Origin: Kluyvera ascorbata ATCC 33433
Lineage (GTDB): Bacteria > Pseudomonadota > Gammaproteobacteria > Enterobacterales > Enterobacteriaceae
Direction: 5' to 3'
DNA length: 64,000 nucleotides
NCBI RefSeq assembly: GCF_000735365.1
Contig: NZ_JMPL01000006.1
Coordinates: 1 to 64,000 of the forward strand
A model generated the notes under the pieces. It did no database searches. It was given only the letters and a program-made list of their open reading frames with translations, and was not told the DNA's origin. Made by a program: the position numbers and the translations under genes. Of the stretch, positions 17,209 through 26,944 are shown in pieces; positions within the stretch are counted from its first letter, which is position 1; the number at the start of each line of letters is the position of its first letter.

Positions 17209-19824
17209 TTAATCCATCTGGCAGGTTTGGTTATTCAGCATGATGCTCAACCCCACCTTTTGCGCAGACTCTGTAATGCGATATGTCACTGTACAGCTGC
17301 TGTTGGCGGTATTTCCCCATATGACGCGTAGCGTGCCATTGTCCTGCACGCCGCGGACATAAGCCTGCCCCGCCTGGCCGACGGAGCCGATGGAAAGTCC
17401 TTTTTCATTGAGCACATCTGCGCCAAGCGGGATAAAACCGTTGTCTGAACGGTGCAGATCGAGCAGCAATGAGCGGCCCTGATCGGTTTCAAAATCGACT
17501 CGAATGACGGCGCCGCTGCGCGGTACGGCGATGGTGCTGGTGTTTTTAATCTCTACGTCGGATTCCAGGCTGGAGATATCAAGACCAATTGTGTTTTCCC
17601 GATAAGCAGACAAATACGGCATGATGGCGTAACCAGAGCCGTCGATAACGCCATCGCCGGTTGTTAAGCGTGAGCCCTTTGCCCCGGGAGCGTTGACCAG
17701 CGCCAGCGTATCTGTGTCGCCGATGCTGCCGGGAGCAAGCGTCATCCCTCCGGAGTGCAGCAGCATACCGCCGCTGTAGCTCAAGGATGTCTGGCGGTTA
17801 CTTCCGTCTGCGGCGGAGGCGGAGAGGCTTAATGGACCATAGGCGCTGTTGTAGCTACCGTATCCGCCGATTTGTTTGGTATCGCTGCCATCAGCATGAG
17901 TAGCGCTGGCATTGATGCTGTAGCTAAATCGGTAATCTTCGGTATTACCGTTAGCGCTGGTATTCAGCGTAGAATTCTTTTTGAGGTCTGAACTCAGGCT
18001 GGTGTTGATACTGGAGAATCCGGCCGTGGATTTTTCGTGACCAAACAGCGTTTCAAGTGGAATGCTCAGGTTGATATATAGCCGATCGTCTTTTTCACCA
18101 TATTCGTTGTAGCTGCGCTGTAATGAGATACTGTAGCTGCCCAGGCTGAACGAGTTGTTATAACCCACAGAGTATTGAGATGTGGTGCTACTGTTATTCC
18201 AGTAGTTTTGCCAGCTTCCTGTCAGATAAAGCGAGCCATAGTCCTTTTTTTCCGCCGCCAGCGGTTGGCTCACATTCATCTGTATTTGGTTTTTCATCCG
18301 TTGATAGCTGTTATAGGTGCTGTTGCTATCGTTGCCCGTGTGGCTTTGGATTTCGTCGGCGAGCGTGGCAGCATCGCTTAGCGTCAGATAGTTTGCCGTT
18401 GAAAAACGGTAGGCGGCGACGTTGAAAGAGGTGTGTGTCGGCTCAATCAGCTTGCTCCAGGAGAGGCGATAGCTTTGGCCGCTTAGCGCGCCCAGGCCGC
18501 TAATGTCAGCGTCGGAATAGGTGGCATCCAATGAGAATGCACCCAGCCGCGTATTGACTGCCAACCCTAACAAGCCGGAAAAATAATGGTTATCGGCATA
18601 CTGCGCGCCAGCGTATCCCGTGACAAGATCCGTTAAGCCGTAAAAACCGGAGAGATAGCCCACTTTGGGGCGTGTCTTCAAATTGCTATCATTCAGCTCC
18701 CCTACGCCGATATCCCAGCGGGCATTGCCGGGGCGAATCAGCTGGCTGACGGAAGAGTAAGGTACGGAAAAGGTTCGCTGGCTACCGTCCGACTCTTCGA
18801 CGGTAACCACCAGATCGCTGCCGTAGCCCACGGTGCTCAAGTCGCTAATTTCGAATTCACCCGGCGGAACGGTGCTTTCATAAATTTTATTGCCGCTTTG
18901 CGTCACGGTGACTTTAGCATTGCTGGTGGCAATGCCATGAATCGTAGGCGCATACGTCGAGATCCCGCCCGGCAGCATACGGTCATCGTTATAAATACGC
19001 ATTCCGCGCAGGTTGAAAGCGTTGAATACATCGCCACGCGTATAGGAATCGCCAAGCAACAACTGTGAATGTAGCTGCGTGAGGTCGCGCTGTAGATAAA
19101 TGTCCTGGCTGGCGTAGTCAGCGCCGCTATCCTGATCCCAGTTGAGAGTGCCTCGTGAACGCAGGCGCCACGGCCCGATATTCAGACCATATTTCAGGCC
19201 AGCATAGGCGGTTTCAGTCGTGCTATTGGCGCTATGGCTGCGCCATGCGTTGAGATCATATGAAAGCATAGCTGCTGCGATCCCGTCATCCCAGAGCGAA
19301 GGATCAATATAGCCATTCGGGTGTCTGTCGATATAAATCTGCGGCGAATTGAGGTTGAGAACCTGGGTACTGGCGTCGAAATCCCAACTCATACCGGGGA
19401 AGGCGCTGGTGATATCAATGCAGGTATCTTCGTCGTATTTTTTAAGTTTTTCTTTAATTGAATCCGCTTTAATCCCTATCTGCATCAATATTTTTTGGGT
19501 GAAGCAGGGTGTGGCTCGCGGGGTGTTATTATCCTTAAAGGTAAAATTGGTCAGCAGCTTTTTTCTTTTGTTTAGTGATAGTTGGGTTTTGAATGTTCCA
19601 GGAACGATGGGGTTGCCTTTTGAGAAGCGGCTAATGTCAATATTATTACCGGTGTTAAATAAGAATTGATCGTTGAATTCGACTTCTTCATCAGAAGGTT
19701 GAGGCGTAGAGGTATCGGCCGCAAAGGATGGAGCCTGAGCAGCAAAATAGATAAAAATGCAGTAAATCGAACGATGCAGTAACAATCTCTTCACTAATCC
19801 ATTAGTTACTAACAGCAGCAGCAC
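17209..19824 (-). CDS. Outer-membrane fimbrial usher (HtrE/FimD family)
   Basis: 871 aa as drawn from GTG 19824. A second GTG at 19794 would give 861 aa and the more canonical n-region MKRLLLHRS; neither start has a good ribosome site. After the signal peptide the N-terminal chaperone-binding domain begins EVEFNDQFLFNTG and contains NIDISRF. It is followed by the beta-barrel with plug (VPPGEFEISDL...YGSDLVVTVEESDG), NARWDIGVG, and the C-terminal domains (VPRSGAVIRVDFET, GQAYVRG). It closely resembles E. coli HtrE. It secretes and assembles the pilus subunits delivered by the adjacent chaperone. Confidence 0.95.
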   Translation of the reverse strand: MLLLLVTNGLVKRLLLHRSIYCIFIYFAAQAPSFAADTSTPQPSDEEVEFNDQFLFNTGNNIDISRFSKGNPIVPGTFKTQLSLNKRKKLLTNFTFKDNNTPRATPCFTQKILMQIGIKADSIKEKLKKYDEDTCIDITSAFPGMSWDFDASTQVLNLNSPQIYIDRHPNGYIDPSLWDDGIAAAMLSYDLNAWRSHSANSTTETAYAGLKYGLNIGPWRLRSRGTLNWDQDSGADYASQDIYLQRDLTQLHSQLLLGDSYTRGDVFNAFNLRGMRIYNDDRMLPGGISTYAPTIHGIATSNAKVTVTQSGNKIYESTVPPGEFEISDLSTVGYGSDLVVTVEESDGSQRTFSVPYSSVSQLIRPGNARWDIGVGELNDSNLKTRPKVGYLSGFYGLTDLVTGYAGAQYADNHYFSGLLGLAVNTRLGAFSLDATYSDADISGLGALSGQSYRLSWSKLIEPTHTSFNVAAYRFSTANYLTLSDAATLADEIQSHTGNDSNSTYNSYQRMKNQIQMNVSQPLAAEKKDYGSLYLTGSWQNYWNNSSTTSQYSVGYNNSFSLGSYSISLQRSYNEYGEKDDRLYINLSIPLETLFGHEKSTAGFSSINTSLSSDLKKNSTLNTSANGNTEDYRFSYSINASATHADGSDTKQIGGYGSYNSAYGPLSLSASAADGSNRQTSLSYSGGMLLHSGGMTLAPGSIGDTDTLALVNAPGAKGSRLTTGDGVIDGSGYAIMPYLSAYRENTIGLDISSLESDVEIKNTSTIAVPRSGAVIRVDFETDQGRSLLLDLHRSDNGFIPLGADVLNEKGLSIGSVGQAGQAYVRGVQDNGTLRVIWGNTANSSCTVTYRITESAQKVGLSIMLNNQTCQMD

Positions 19825-19842
19825 TGCTAGCGGGTTGTTATG

Positions 19843-20583
19843 TTATTTTATGACCGTCTGGTGTTGTTCTACTCCACCGAAATCATTAATCGATGCGTAG
19901 GTAATTTGGGTGACTTTCGCCGAACCGGTACGAGTGAATGTCATTGCCTGGCTACTGAACGGCGCGACAACGTGCGGCTCAACTTCTTCGGATGTGCCAC
20001 CAGACTGAGCGGTGACTTTTGCCAGCGAGATGTAATAGGGCGAATCGTTGCGTGCAACCAAAACAGGCTTGCTGTTTTGCTGTTGCTGAGACCATGTTAA
20101 TTGTGCCGCTGCGGCTGAAGGCGAGCCTTTCAATCCATTTGGGCGGAAGAACATTTTGATACGGGTGCGGAACGCCAACTGCAGCATATTTTGGGTTTCA
20201 GCGTTTTTGGCTTTTGGCGGCACTTCAAGTACGTTAAACCAGTACATGGTTTCTCTGTCCTGAGCGAGTGGCTGCCCAAGCCAGGTGATACGCACCGTCT
20301 GGCCTTTTCCGGCATCAACACGTGATACTGGCGGTGTGATGATGAAAGGAAGCTTCAGTTCCTGTGGGTTAGTGGTATCGCGGCCATCGTCTAGCCAGGT
20401 TTGCACTAATAGCGGTTTTCCTCCTCGGTTTTCCATATTTACCGTCACGTCTTTGGCTGATTCCGGGTAGATAACACGGGTGCCGGAAATCACTATATCG
20501 GCGAGAGCGGCATGAGATGCCAGAAAGGTTGCACCAAACAATAGTGCAGATTGGGTGGTTTTAGTCAGACTCATCATATTCAT
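19843..20583 (-). CDS. Periplasmic fimbrial chaperone (PapD family, EcpD/YadV-like)
   Basis: 246-aa chaperone. Signal peptide ends ALA about residue 28; the mature protein starts DIVISGTRVIYPESAKDV as in EcpD. It has two immunoglobulin-like domains. The family signature WFNVLEVPPK lies near residue 123, and the G1 strand LQLAFRTRIKMFFRP provides donor-strand complementation; its short F1-G1 loop is of the FGS type. It binds folded subunits in the periplasm and hands them to the usher encoded 18 bp downstream. Confidence 0.96.
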   Translation of the reverse strand: MNMMSLTKTTQSALLFGATFLASHAALADIVISGTRVIYPESAKDVTVNMENRGGKPLLVQTWLDDGRDTTNPQELKLPFIITPPVSRVDAGKGQTVRITWLGQPLAQDRETMYWFNVLEVPPKAKNAETQNMLQLAFRTRIKMFFRPNGLKGSPSAAAAQLTWSQQQQNSKPVLVARNDSPYYISLAKVTAQSGGTSEEVEPHVVAPFSSQAMTFTRTGSAKVTQITYASINDFGGVEQHQTVIK

Positions 20584-20596
20584 CCATAAATATTAA

Positions 20597-20624
20597 AGGC
20601 GCTTCACCTGATAGGTAAGCGCCT
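20597..20624 (-). terminator. Intercistronic hairpin between major pilin and chaperone
   Basis: 8-bp stem AGGCGCTT/AAGCGCCT (20597-20604 with 20617-20624) with a further ACCT/AGGT inner stem, 14 bases after the pilin stop; the minus-strand tail is TTTAATATTTA. Such a hairpin can stop most transcripts or shield the pilin mRNA 3' end, giving far more rod subunit than chaperone and usher. Confidence 0.7.
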
Positions 20625-20638
20625 GTTTATCAACGTAA

Positions 20639-21223
20639 TTATTGATAGGTCATTGTGAAGGTCACGTTGCTGTTCACGCTACCAGCAGTGATATCGTTTG
20701 TGCCTTTGGCCCAGTCAGCGCTGGGAACATAGGCCACGCGATAGGAGAGCGTGCCTTCACCAGTACTGGTGTCGGCGGCTTGGGTATTGTTGCCAGCGAG
20801 CCCGATGTTAATACGAGTTTTATCTGCGCTAGCGTTGTTGTAGAGCGCCAGGTTGACGTTGTTAGCGTGGCCTGCCACGGTGGGGTCGCTTTTTAGCGTA
20901 CCGTTAGTGAGATCGGCAAACTGCTGTGAGGTAAAGGTGGCGGAGGCGCTCGCTTGTCCGTCCGGGCAATTAGTGAGCTTCAATTCGAATTCTTTATCAC
21001 CCACCCCTTTATCGAGGGTTGTGCCTTCAACATCGGTTTTCTGTACGACAGGGAGTGAAATGGTGACATTGTTTGCATCAACGCCGTTATTGGTTGTGAT
21101 GGTACAGGTCGTATCCGTGACTGCGCCATCAAAAGTAATAAGACCTATATCAGCAGCCTGTGCTGAAAGAGAACCCATTGTCGCTACGGCGAAGGCAGTA
21201 GCCAGTGTTGTTTTATAAAACAT
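20639..21223 (-). CDS. Major fimbrial subunit (YadN-like pilin)
   Basis: 194-aa pilin; start chosen at ATG 21223 (MFYKTTLATAF), which gives a proper signal peptide ending AQA at about residue 23. An upstream in-frame start would add 28 residues and is rejected. Conserved pilin features: mature N terminus ADIGLITFDGAVTDTTC, disulfide C-C (TTCTIT and LTNCPDG), alanine/threonine-rich sheet strands, and the C-terminal SNVTFTMTYQ with penultimate tyrosine. First gene of the operon and separated from the rest by a strong hairpin, consistent with being the rod subunit. Confidence 0.92.
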   Translation of the reverse strand: MFYKTTLATAFAVATMGSLSAQAADIGLITFDGAVTDTTCTITTNNGVDANNVTISLPVVQKTDVEGTTLDKGVGDKEFELKLTNCPDGQASASATFTSQQFADLTNGTLKSDPTVAGHANNVNLALYNNASADKTRINIGLAGNNTQAADTSTGEGTLSYRVAYVPSADWAKGTNDITAGSVNSNVTFTMTYQ

Positions 21224-21583
21224 ATATAACGTCCATTTATGAGTGATGATAAAAATTAATTCATTTAATTTCCTGACAACACTTTGGATTATATGTGCGG
21301 ATTGCAATCCTTTGTCGTTATATTTTCTAAAAGGCTCGTTAAGTTATATTTGAATTTAGGTGATGTACGCCTCAACAATGCTGGCTTGCAACATCATCTG
21401 TAGCCATTTTATGCGGCTTAGCGCAGATTTTGAGAAAAGGATTAATCCAAGAAAGTGGGAGACAATTCGCAATAGATAAAGCGATGATGGGTTATACTAA
21501 TTTATTAAATGTATTATGATGTCCTGTTACATGGAATAAAATGTGCGGAGATAACCTGACTCAGGCTGTCCCCGCAATTTGCC
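21224..21583 (-). promoter_or_regulatory. Fimbrial operon upstream region with putative promoter and dyad
   Basis: 360-bp AT-rich gap with no convincing gene. On the minus strand a perfect TATAAT (plus coordinates 21288-21293) lies 65 bp before the pilin start, without a clear -35. Immediately upstream of it sits the 12-bp perfect palindrome GGATTGCAATCC (21299-21310), a candidate operator. No flanking inverted repeats of a phase-variable switch were seen. The far end holds the panD terminator. Confidence 0.5.
21543..21576 (-). terminator. panD terminator
   Basis: On the minus strand TGCGGGGA pairs with TCTCCGCA (one G-U wobble), followed by CATTTTATT, just past the panD stop. It separates panD from the fimbrial promoter. 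Confidence 0.6.
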
Positions 21584-21964
21584 TCAAGCTACCTGTACCG
21601 GAATGGCTTTCGCGGTGCGTTTCATTTCGTTGTCGCCTTCGAAATAGGCAACGTTCGGGCGCCAGGTACGCGCTTCTTCATCACTCATGGTTACGAAGCT
21701 TGCGATGATAACGATATCGCCTACGTCAGCGTTGTGCGCCGCAGCGCCGTTGACGGAGATGATTTTCGAACCGCGTTCAGCCGCGATAGCGTAGGTGGAG
21801 AAACGCTTGCCGTTGTTCACATTCCAGATATCAATGGCTTCGTTTTCCAGAATACCGGCGGCGTCGAGGAAGTCCTGGTCAATCGCGCAGGAACCTTCAT
21901 AGTGCAGGTCGGCATGCGTGACTTTCACGCGGTGGAGTTTGCCCTGCAGCATTGTGCGAATCAT
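21584..21964 (-). CDS. panD: Aspartate 1-decarboxylase proenzyme
   Basis: 126-aa pyruvoyl enzyme making beta-alanine from L-aspartate for pantothenate synthesis. The self-cleavage site Gly24-Ser25 is present in YEGSCAID; Ser25 becomes the pyruvoyl group. Sequence and length match E. coli PanD. Transcribed in the same direction as panC and panB but separated by 262 bp with a REP element; the E. coli gene yadD/rpnC found in that gap is absent. Confidence 0.98.
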   Translation of the reverse strand: MIRTMLQGKLHRVKVTHADLHYEGSCAIDQDFLDAAGILENEAIDIWNVNNGKRFSTYAIAAERGSKIISVNGAAAHNADVGDIVIIASFVTMSDEEARTWRPNVAYFEGDNEMKRTAKAIPVQVA

Positions 21965-22140
21965 AGCGTTTACCTTTAATTCTTAACGGAAACAAAGCAG
22001 TTCGCGACTGCTTTGAGAAATTTCGCAGGCAGTATTGCCCGATTTATACCAGGTGTCCATATGCGATTAACCTTGCTTACGATTAATTGCGCATCGACAC
22101 GCATAACCTGCTGCAAACGGTATCGTCATTGCAGAATGAC

Positions 22141-22216
22141 GCCCCGGAGTCAGCGCTAATGCGCCTCGCCCGGGTTGCCCGATTGTAGCCCGGCCAAGCG
22201 AAGCGCCACCGGGAAG
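22141..22216. repeat. REP/BIME element between panD and panC
   Basis: Paired REP arms gccccggagtcagcgctaat...cgcccggg and gtagcccggccaagcgaagcgccaccggga next to the panC 3' end. The remainder of the 262-bp gap holds nothing else recognisable. Confidence 0.75.
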
Positions 22217-22226
22217 GGCACGAAAA

Positions 22227-23075
22227 TTACAGTTCTACGCTCTGGTTATCAATCAGACGCGCCTGGCCCAGCCACGCCGCCATCAGGATCACCGCACGTT
22301 TGCTGCTGTCGGTCAGGTCAAGCAGGGTATCGGCATCGCGAATCTGAATATCATCGGCGCGGAAGCCTTTCTCGTTCAGTTCCTGCTCGGCGATCGCAAT
22401 CATCTCGCCCTGATCACGCTCACCGGCTTTCAGTTTTTCTGCCATGCGGCTCATCACCTTGTACAGACCTGGCGCGATTTTACGCTGGTCTGCGGTGAGG
22501 TATCCGTTACGGGAACTAAGTGCCAGACCGTCTTTGGCGCGGATAATCGGGACGCCGACGATCTCAATATCGTAGCCAAGATCGGCCACCATCTTGCGGA
22601 TCAGCGCCAGCTGCTGGAAGTCTTTCTCACCGAAGCAGGCGATATCCGGCTGAATCAGGTTGAACAGCTTGCTGACGATGGTTGATACACCACGGAAGTG
22701 GCCTGGGCGGCTTGCCCCTTCCAGCATGGTGGAGAGGCCTGGTACATCAACGAAGGTCTGGCCTTCCAGGCCCTGCGGATAAATCTCTTTTTCCGCCGGA
22801 GCAAAGACGAAGTCGACTTTACGTTTGTTCAGCTTCTCGCAGTCTTCCTGCAGCGTACGCGGATAGCGTGCCAGGTCTTCAACACGGTCGAACTGCATCG
22901 GGTTAACGAAGATGCTGACCACCACCACGTCTGCACGGGTTTTGGCTTCTTCAACCAGCGTCATATGACCGTCGTGCAGGTTGCCCATAGTGGGAACCAG
23001 CGCAACGCGTTTACCTTCCTGACGCAAACGGCGAATATGCTGGCGCAGCAGCGGCAGGGTTTCAATAATTAACAC
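22227..23075 (-). CDS. panC: Pantothenate synthetase
   Basis: 282 aa; ATP-dependent condensation of pantoate and beta-alanine. Starts with GTG (23075) behind AAGGAGTC. The nucleotidyltransferase HIGH-like motif [10 protein letters not shown] spans residues 28-37, and FGEKDFQQL and the KMSKS-like SSRNGYL region follow. The protein ends VEL, one residue shorter than in E. coli. Downstream of panB, with a BIME in the 121-bp gap. Confidence 0.97.
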   Translation of the reverse strand: MLIIETLPLLRQHIRRLRQEGKRVALVPTMGNLHDGHMTLVEEAKTRADVVVVSIFVNPMQFDRVEDLARYPRTLQEDCEKLNKRKVDFVFAPAEKEIYPQGLEGQTFVDVPGLSTMLEGASRPGHFRGVSTIVSKLFNLIQPDIACFGEKDFQQLALIRKMVADLGYDIEIVGVPIIRAKDGLALSSRNGYLTADQRKIAPGLYKVMSRMAEKLKAGERDQGEMIAIAEQELNEKGFRADDIQIRDADTLLDLTDSSKRAVILMAAWLGQARLIDNQSVEL

Positions 23076-23096
23076 AACAAGACTCCTTAAATACGA

Positions 23097-23180
23097 TGCC
23101 TGATGGCGCTTCGCTTATCAGGCCTACGCGTGCCGTTATAGGCCGGATCGGGCGCGAAGCGCCGCCATGCGGCGTAATGG
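23097..23180. repeat. BIME between panC and panB
   Basis: REP arms of a different subtype from most in the window: tgcctgatggcgcttcgcttatcaggcctacg followed by ggccggatcgggcgcgaagcgccgcc. It sits inside the panB-panC transcription unit, where it could alter relative mRNA stability. Confidence 0.75.
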
Positions 23181-23196
23181 CGAGCAGGCCGATAAA

Positions 23197-23988
23197 TTAA
23201 TGGAAACTGTGTTCTTCACCCGGATAAACACCGGACTCTACTTCGGCAATATACTGCCGTACCGCGGCGCGCATGTCGCCCGCTTCGGTGAGGAAGTTTT
23301 TGGCGAATTTAGGAATATGGCCGCCGGTGATGCCGAACGCATCGTGCATCACGAGGATCTGTCCGTCGGTGACATTGCCCGCGCCGATGCCGATAACCGG
23401 AATCGACAGCGCCTCGGTGACGCGTTTTGCCAGCTCAACCGGTACGCACTCCAGTACCAGCAGTTGAATACCCGCGGCTTCCAGCGCCAGCGCGTCATCC
23501 AACAGCACCTGGCCTGCGTCACCGCGGCCCTGAATTTTATAGCCGCCGAACACGTTAACCGACTGCGGGGTTAATCCCAGATGGCCACAGACCGGTACCG
23601 CACGCTCGGCCAGCATTTTGACGGTGTCGGCAAGCCACGCGCCGCCTTCAATTTTGATCATATTGGCCCCGGCGCGCATCACCGTGGCGGCATTTTCGAA
23701 GGTTTGTTCCGGCGTGGCGTAAGCCATAAAAGGCAGGTCGGACAGCAGCAGACAGTTCGGCGCCCCACGGCGCACGGCGCGAGTGTGGTAGGCGATGTCT
23801 TCAACGGTCACAGGCAGGGTGGAATCATGGCCCTGAACGGTCATGCCAAGAGAGTCGCCAACCAGCATCACGTTGATGCCTTCGTCTGCGAACAGTTTGG
23901 CAAAGCTGTAGTCGTATGCCGTGATGGTCGCAAAGCGTTTTTTCTCTTGTTTGCATTTCTGCAATAAAGCGATGGTGGTAGGTTTCAT
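23197..23988 (-). CDS. panB: 3-methyl-2-oxobutanoate hydroxymethyltransferase
   Basis: 263 aa from ATG 23988 ([10 protein letters not shown]), preceded by AGGGA; a longer upstream frame is not used. First committed step of pantoate synthesis, using 5,10-methylene-tetrahydrofolate. The metal-binding aspartates lie in [10 protein letters not shown] and [17 protein letters not shown] and [11 protein letters not shown] are further family blocks. Head of the panBC unit. Unlike E. coli there is no fimbrial operon between it and folK; the two genes are 119 bp apart. Confidence 0.98.
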   Translation of the reverse strand: MKPTTIALLQKCKQEKKRFATITAYDYSFAKLFADEGINVMLVGDSLGMTVQGHDSTLPVTVEDIAYHTRAVRRGAPNCLLLSDLPFMAYATPEQTFENAATVMRAGANMIKIEGGAWLADTVKMLAERAVPVCGHLGLTPQSVNVFGGYKIQGRGDAGQVLLDDALALEAAGIQLLVLECVPVELAKRVTEALSIPVIGIGAGNVTDGQILVMHDAFGITGGHIPKFAKNFLTEAGDMRAAVRQYIAEVESGVYPGEEHSFH

Positions 23989-24107
23989 AATAATCCCTGA
24001 TGGTAAGATCGTATTACCCGGCATTCTAACAGCCGAAATCAGGGGGGCAATGACTTTAGGCAAACGATATCAGGTAGAGCAGGGATCGCTAAAAAAGGTA
24101 GGGCACG

Positions 24108-24587
24108 CTACCAGCGCGCAGGGCAGTTTTCCGCCACTGCATCAAGGCGCTGACGCAGGCTGATGCCATCAGGGAAGATAAGCTCAGGGGCAATTTCGAA
24201 CAGCGGCCACAGCATAAAGCCGCGGTTGTGCATGTCGTAGTGCGGGACGGTCAGATTATCGGTATGAATAATTTCCTGACCAAATAGCATGATGTCTAAA
24301 TCGAGGGTACGCGGACCCCAACGTTCGGCTTTGCGCTGGCGCCCCTGCTGCAGTTCGATACGCTGGGTATGGCTGAGCAGCTCGTCGGCGGCGAGCGTAG
24401 TTTCCAGCGCCACGGCGGCGTTCAGATAATCGGGTTGATCCTGTGGGCCTAACGGTGGCGTGCGGTAATACGAGGAGACCGCCACGATACGGCTGTCGGG
24501 AATATTACCGATCGCCTGCACGGCAGCATTAACCTGCTCCAGAGGAGAGGCTAAATTACTGCCGAGCGCAATGTATGCGAGGGTCAC
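24108..24587 (-). CDS. folK: 6-hydroxymethyl-7,8-dihydropterin pyrophosphokinase
   Basis: 159-aa folate biosynthesis enzyme transferring pyrophosphate from ATP to hydroxymethyl-dihydropterin. Recognised by AYIALGSNL at the N terminus, YYRTPPLGP near residue 40, and the metal-binding signature [16 protein letters not shown]. It starts with GTG (24587), and the GTGA overlap with the pcnB stop (4 bp) indicates translational coupling. The C terminus (AENCPARW) differs from the E. coli tail. Confidence 0.97.
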   Translation of the reverse strand: MTLAYIALGSNLASPLEQVNAAVQAIGNIPDSRIVAVSSYYRTPPLGPQDQPDYLNAAVALETTLAADELLSHTQRIELQQGRQRKAERWGPRTLDLDIMLFGQEIIHTDNLTVPHYDMHNRGFMLWPLFEIAPELIFPDGISLRQRLDAVAENCPARW

Positions 24588-25981
24588 GAGGAGCCTTCAC
24601 GACGCGGTGCGCGTTTGCGCGGTCGGCGGTGACGACGACGGGTATCCGGTTCATCGCCCAGCTCGTTGAGCATATCTTTCTGAGCCGGCGGCGCAACCAC
24701 CTGGAACTCGCCCCACCATTGGGTCAGACGCTGCAGTTCGCCGTTGTGCTCGGCTTCGGCACGCAGGGCCAGCAGATCGTATGCCGCACGGAATTTTGGA
24801 TGCTCCATCAGCTTCCAGGCGCGTTTACCCTGACGACGGGACATCCGCAGCTGCAGCTGCCAGATATCACGTACCAGCGTGGTAATACGTTTTGGAATCG
24901 CCAGCGAGCGGCAGGCTTCATCCAGCACTTCGTTCATCGCCAACGCAAAGGCATCGTAATAGGCCAGCCCGCTCTCCTGCGCGATTTTCTGCGCCATCTC
25001 CAGCAGCGGATACCAGAACATCGCGGCGAACAGGAATGCCGGATTAACGCGCATATCGTTGCGAATACGGGTATCAGTGTTCTTCAACACCTGAGAGATG
25101 ATGCGTTCCATCGGGCTATCACCGTCTTCAGTGAAGTAACGGGTGATGGTCGGGAACAGCGGCTGGAACAGATTGTATTCGCGCAGCAGCTTGTAGGTTT
25201 CGAAACCGTAGCCTGCCTGCAGCAGCTTGAGTGCTTCTTCGAACAGGCGCGCTGGCGGCACGTCGTTCATTAAGGTTGCCAGACGCGGAATAGGCTCAGC
25301 GGTTTCCGGGCTGATACGCATATCCAGCTTCGCGGCGAAGCGTACGGCACGCAGCATGCGCACTGGGTCTTCACGGTAGCGGGTTTCCGGGTCGCCAATC
25401 AGACGAATCACGCCGTCGATCAGATCCTGCATACCGCCAACGTAGTCACGAACGGTGAAGTCCGCCACGCTGTAGTAAAGGCTGTTGATGGTGAAGTCGC
25501 GGCGCTGGGCGTCTTCTTCGATGGAACCGAAGATGTTGTCGCGCAGCAGCATGCCGTTTTGCCCACGCTGTGAGGTGGTGCGATCGGACTGGCCGTCTTC
25601 GTGGTGACCACGGAAGGTGGCGACTTCGATAATTTCAGGGCCGAACATGACGTGCGCCAGACGGAAGCGGCGACCAACCAGACGGCAGTTGCGGAACAAC
25701 TTGCGGACCTGGTCAGGCGTGGCGCTGGTGGTCACGTCGAAATCTTTTGGCTTTTTGCCCAGCAGCAGGTCGCGAACGCCGCCGCCGACGAGGTAAGCCT
25801 CGTAGCCAGCTTTGTTCAGACGATAAAGAACCTTGAGGGCATTCTCGCTGATATCTTTGCGGGAAATAGCGTGCTGCTCGCGCGGAATAACGGTCATAGC
25901 AGGTTTAGCGACGGCGTTTTCAGCCTCGCTTTCCTCACGGCTTAGCACCTTGCGGCAAAAATTAGCGACTCGGGTAAAAAT
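24584..25981 (-). CDS. pcnB: Poly(A) polymerase I with ATT start codon
   Basis: 465 aa when begun at ATT 25981 (M-F-T-R-V-A-N-F-C), exactly the E. coli length. GAGGT lies five bases upstream of the ATT; no ATG, GTG or TTG fits at this place. E. coli pcnB is known to use an inefficient AUU start that keeps polyadenylation low. Nucleotidyltransferase core: GGGVRD (66-71), then the catalytic D80 and D82 in [17 protein letters not shown] and the RNA-binding domains follow; the basic tail ([15 protein letters not shown]) matches the family. Adds poly(A) tails that promote RNA decay and controls ColE1 plasmid copy number. Confidence 0.96.
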   Translation of the reverse strand: MFTRVANFCRKVLSREESEAENAVAKPAMTVIPREQHAISRKDISENALKVLYRLNKAGYEAYLVGGGVRDLLLGKKPKDFDVTTSATPDQVRKLFRNCRLVGRRFRLAHVMFGPEIIEVATFRGHHEDGQSDRTTSQRGQNGMLLRDNIFGSIEEDAQRRDFTINSLYYSVADFTVRDYVGGMQDLIDGVIRLIGDPETRYREDPVRMLRAVRFAAKLDMRISPETAEPIPRLATLMNDVPPARLFEEALKLLQAGYGFETYKLLREYNLFQPLFPTITRYFTEDGDSPMERIISQVLKNTDTRIRNDMRVNPAFLFAAMFWYPLLEMAQKIAQESGLAYYDAFALAMNEVLDEACRSLAIPKRITTLVRDIWQLQLRMSRRQGKRAWKLMEHPKFRAAYDLLALRAEAEHNGELQRLTQWWGEFQVVAPPAQKDMLNELGDEPDTRRRHRRPRKRAPRREGSS

Positions 25982-26042
25982 GGTGCACCTCGGTAATATC
26001 AGTATCCAGGACAAAAAAATAGCGGCTAATCATAGCTCAGCA

Positions 26043-26933
26043 TTACGCATTTGAGAATGGCGGATTGATCTTCGCCGTCTCGGGCACCTGTGCAAGCGAC
26101 CAACTGGCGACCGCATTTTGCAATATTTCCGCCGTGCTGAAATCCTGCCATTGCGCCGGAATATCCTGGCCTAAAAAGCGTAGCGCCTCGATAAGTACGG
26201 GGCGTGGATCGCCGGTTGGTAGGGCAGGTGCATGATTTTGCTTAGAAAGTTTAGCACCATCTTCATTCAATGCCAGCGGCAGATGAATATAGTCAGGTGC
26301 CTGCCAGCCAAACTGCTGGTAGAGCGAAATCTGCCGTACGGTGGGTTCAATTAAATCCGCACCACGCACAATTTCTGTGACCCCCTGAAACTGGTCATCG
26401 ACCACCACCGCGAGATTATAGGCAAACAAACCATCACGTCGATGAATAATGAAATCTTCGCGAGCGAGACGTTCATCGGCCTTGATAGTGCCGCGCAGCA
26501 GGTCGGCGAATTCGGTCACCGGGTGCGTTTGACGCAGACGCAGGGCCGCGTTTTCGGGGCCGTGGTTAAGGTCACGGCAGTGTCCGTCATAGGTGCCGCC
26601 TATGCTTTGAATACGAGCGCGCGTACAGGTGCAGTAGTAGCACAGGTTCTGGCTTTTCAACCATGCGAGGGCTTCACGATAGGCATCGTGCCGCTGCGAT
26701 TGCCAGAGGACGTCGCCGTCCCAGTGGAGGCCGTAATGTTCCAGCTGATGCAAAATGGTGGTTGCAGCACCGGGAACTTCACGAGGAGGATCGATATCTT
26801 CGATGCGAACTCGCCAGATACCCTGCTGGGCACGAGCTTGTAGATAGCTTCCCAGTGCAGCAATGAGCGAACCAAAATGCAGTTCACCGGAAGGGGAAGG
26901 GGCAAATCGCCCTATATAAGGTTGTATCGACAT
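26043..26933 (-). CDS. gluQ: Glutamyl-Q tRNA(Asp) synthetase
   Basis: 296 aa from ATG 26933 ([16 protein letters not shown]). A GluRS paralogue without the anticodon-binding domain; it glutamylates queuosine in tRNA-Asp. HIGH-like motif [10 protein letters not shown] at about residues 12-21, zinc-site [10 protein letters not shown], and [10 protein letters not shown] in place of KMSKS. Lies after the dksA terminator with a poor ribosome site, so expression is likely low and by read-through. Confidence 0.96.
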   Translation of the reverse strand: MSIQPYIGRFAPSPSGELHFGSLIAALGSYLQARAQQGIWRVRIEDIDPPREVPGAATTILHQLEHYGLHWDGDVLWQSQRHDAYREALAWLKSQNLCYYCTCTRARIQSIGGTYDGHCRDLNHGPENAALRLRQTHPVTEFADLLRGTIKADERLAREDFIIHRRDGLFAYNLAVVVDDQFQGVTEIVRGADLIEPTVRQISLYQQFGWQAPDYIHLPLALNEDGAKLSKQNHAPALPTGDPRPVLIEALRFLGQDIPAQWQDFSTAEILQNAVASWSLAQVPETAKINPPFSNA

Positions 26934-26944
26934 GATTATTGCAA

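Noticed and set aside
21294-21404. 36-codon frame (ATG 21294) in the fimbrial promoter region
   Set aside because: No ribosome site; it crosses the putative pilin promoter in the opposite direction, and nothing in the peptide is recognisable.
21224-21583. Phase-variation switch (invertible element) before the pilin gene
   Set aside because: I found no flanking inverted repeats and no recombinase gene nearby.
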